This document shows, piece after piece, positions 5,760 to 6,052 of a stretch of DNA of 6,052 nt (the stretch's first letter is position 1; every line of letters starts with the position of its first letter). The DNA is from JBDSGC01 sp046594105 (GTDB lineage: Bacteria > Acidobacteriota > Thermoanaerobaculia > Gp7-AA8). Under the pieces are notes generated by a model. The model was given only the letters and a program-made list of their open reading frames with translations, was not told the origin of the DNA and ran no database searches. Both the position numbers and the translations under genes were made by a program. The stretch lies in assembly GCA_046594105.1 (NCBI GenBank), contig JBKJQB010000070.1, forward strand, positions 1-6,052, in the 5' to 3' direction.

Positions 5760-5774
5760 CGCGCCTCCGGCGCG
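5760..5774 (+). repeat. Short GC hairpin CGCGCC / GGCGCG
   Basis: CGCGCC (5760-5765) and GGCGCG (5769-5774) are perfectly complementary around a TCC loop. CCCT (5751-5754) and AGGG (5776-5779) could add outer pairing across an uneven internal loop. It follows the previous palindrome by 12 bases and belongs to the same cluster. Confidence 0.45.
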
Positions 5775-5827
5775 AAGGGATGGCCACAACGGCTGTCGAC
5801 CGGAGCTGGGAAATCCTTGATCCCTTC
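5774..5827 (+). repeat. Wider inverted repeat GAAGGGAT / ATCCCTTC
   Basis: GAAGGGAT at 5774-5781 and ATCCCTTC at 5820-5827 are perfect 8-base inverted repeats around 38 bases, which themselves include the palindrome GTCGAC. The left arm touches the preceding hairpin, so the two stems can stack or compete. It ends 26 bases before the next gene and may be part of that gene's leader. Confidence 0.4.
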
Positions 5828-5853
5828 ATGACTTCCCGGGACGAGACGGCGAG

Positions 5854-6052
5854 ATGAACAAGGTCGCCATCATTCTCGCCGAGGGGCGCGGGGAGGCCAT
5901 TCATCTTCGCGAGGATGCCTCGCTGAATCTTCTGCAGGCGGCGCTGCTGGCCCGCGATCTGATCGAGGGTGGCTGGCGCGTGCAGGTCCGCGTGATCATC
6001 GATCCGGGGCAGTCCATCGAAGAGTACAGCCTGCTCTGTCATGCCGAGGACG
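5854..6052 (+). CDS. Hypothetical protein, N-terminal 66 residues (runs off right edge)
   Basis: The open frame begins at ATG 5854 (MNKVAIILAEGRGEAIHLRE) and has no stop before the window ends. I do not recognise the family from the visible part. Residues 3-9 look like a beta strand, ~22-38 (DASLNLLQAALLARDLIEG) an amphipathic helix and ~40-49 (WRVQVRVIID) a second strand, so a cytosolic alpha/beta fold is likely. Third-position G/C preference supports coding. The ribosome site is weak (a GAG directly abuts the ATG). It is separated from the thiol dioxygenase gene by the hairpin cluster, so it may be a separate transcription unit. Confidence 0.65.
   Translation, partial: MNKVAIILAEGRGEAIHLREDASLNLLQAALLARDLIEGGWRVQVRVIIDPGQSIEEYSLLCHAED

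Noticed and set aside
5657..5857. Possible 66-codon gene starting at GTG and overlapping both neighbours
   Set aside because: Overlaps at both ends look operon-like, but the frame is made mostly of the inverted repeats, and the translation is Arg/Pro/Ala-rich without protein-like pattern.
1..6052. CRISPR array, tRNA, rRNA, insertion sequence or prophage signals
   Set aside because: I saw no regularly spaced repeats, no cloverleaf or rRNA core sequence, no transposase motif and no phage genes.

Overview
This window comes from a GC-rich bacterial genome (about two-thirds GC by eye, with strong G/C preference at third codon positions). It carries a sensory diguanylate cyclase, a PilZ protein, a crotonase, an ATP-grasp ligase and a thiol dioxygenase of the PCO/ADO family. 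The layout suits an environmental Acidobacteriota, Myxococcota or Planctomycetota-like lineage, but no marker gene fixes the phylum. Several genes lack a Shine-Dalgarno sequence, and two have a TATGAT hexamer 6-8 bases before the start codon, as in lineages that use leaderless mRNAs.

Left part (1-2988), cyclic-di-GMP signalling. A minus-strand GAF-PAS-PAS-GGDEF protein runs off the left edge and is read from about 1556. Divergent from it, across a roughly 107-bp gap with two short palindromes, is an 82-residue orphan ORF (1664-1912). After a 281-bp non-coding stretch comes a plus-strand PilZ protein (2194-2988) with an intact c-di-GMP-binding signature and an unrecognised C-terminal region. 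The cyclase could make the signal and the PilZ protein could read it, but that pairing is inferred from proximity.

Middle and right (3042-5660), three plus-strand enzyme genes. A crotonase-fold acyl-CoA enzyme (3042-3797) keeps only one of the two catalytic glutamates of enoyl-CoA hydratase. A short hairpin-bearing gap separates it from a tight gene pair: an ATP-grasp ligase (3861-5069, GTG start) and, 3 bp later, a cysteamine/N-terminal-cysteine dioxygenase-like protein (5073-5660). The second keeps the three iron-binding histidines and the Cys-X-Tyr pair known from human ADO. This ligase plus thiol dioxygenase pair is the most interesting combination in the window; together they might build and oxidise a small thiol or cysteine-containing conjugate.

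Right end (5661-6052). A 193-bp gene-free stretch is packed with four inverted repeats and resembles an intergenic palindromic repeat element. The first 66 codons of an unrecognised protein (5854 onward) then run off the edge. I see no tRNA, rRNA, CRISPR array, insertion sequence or phage gene.
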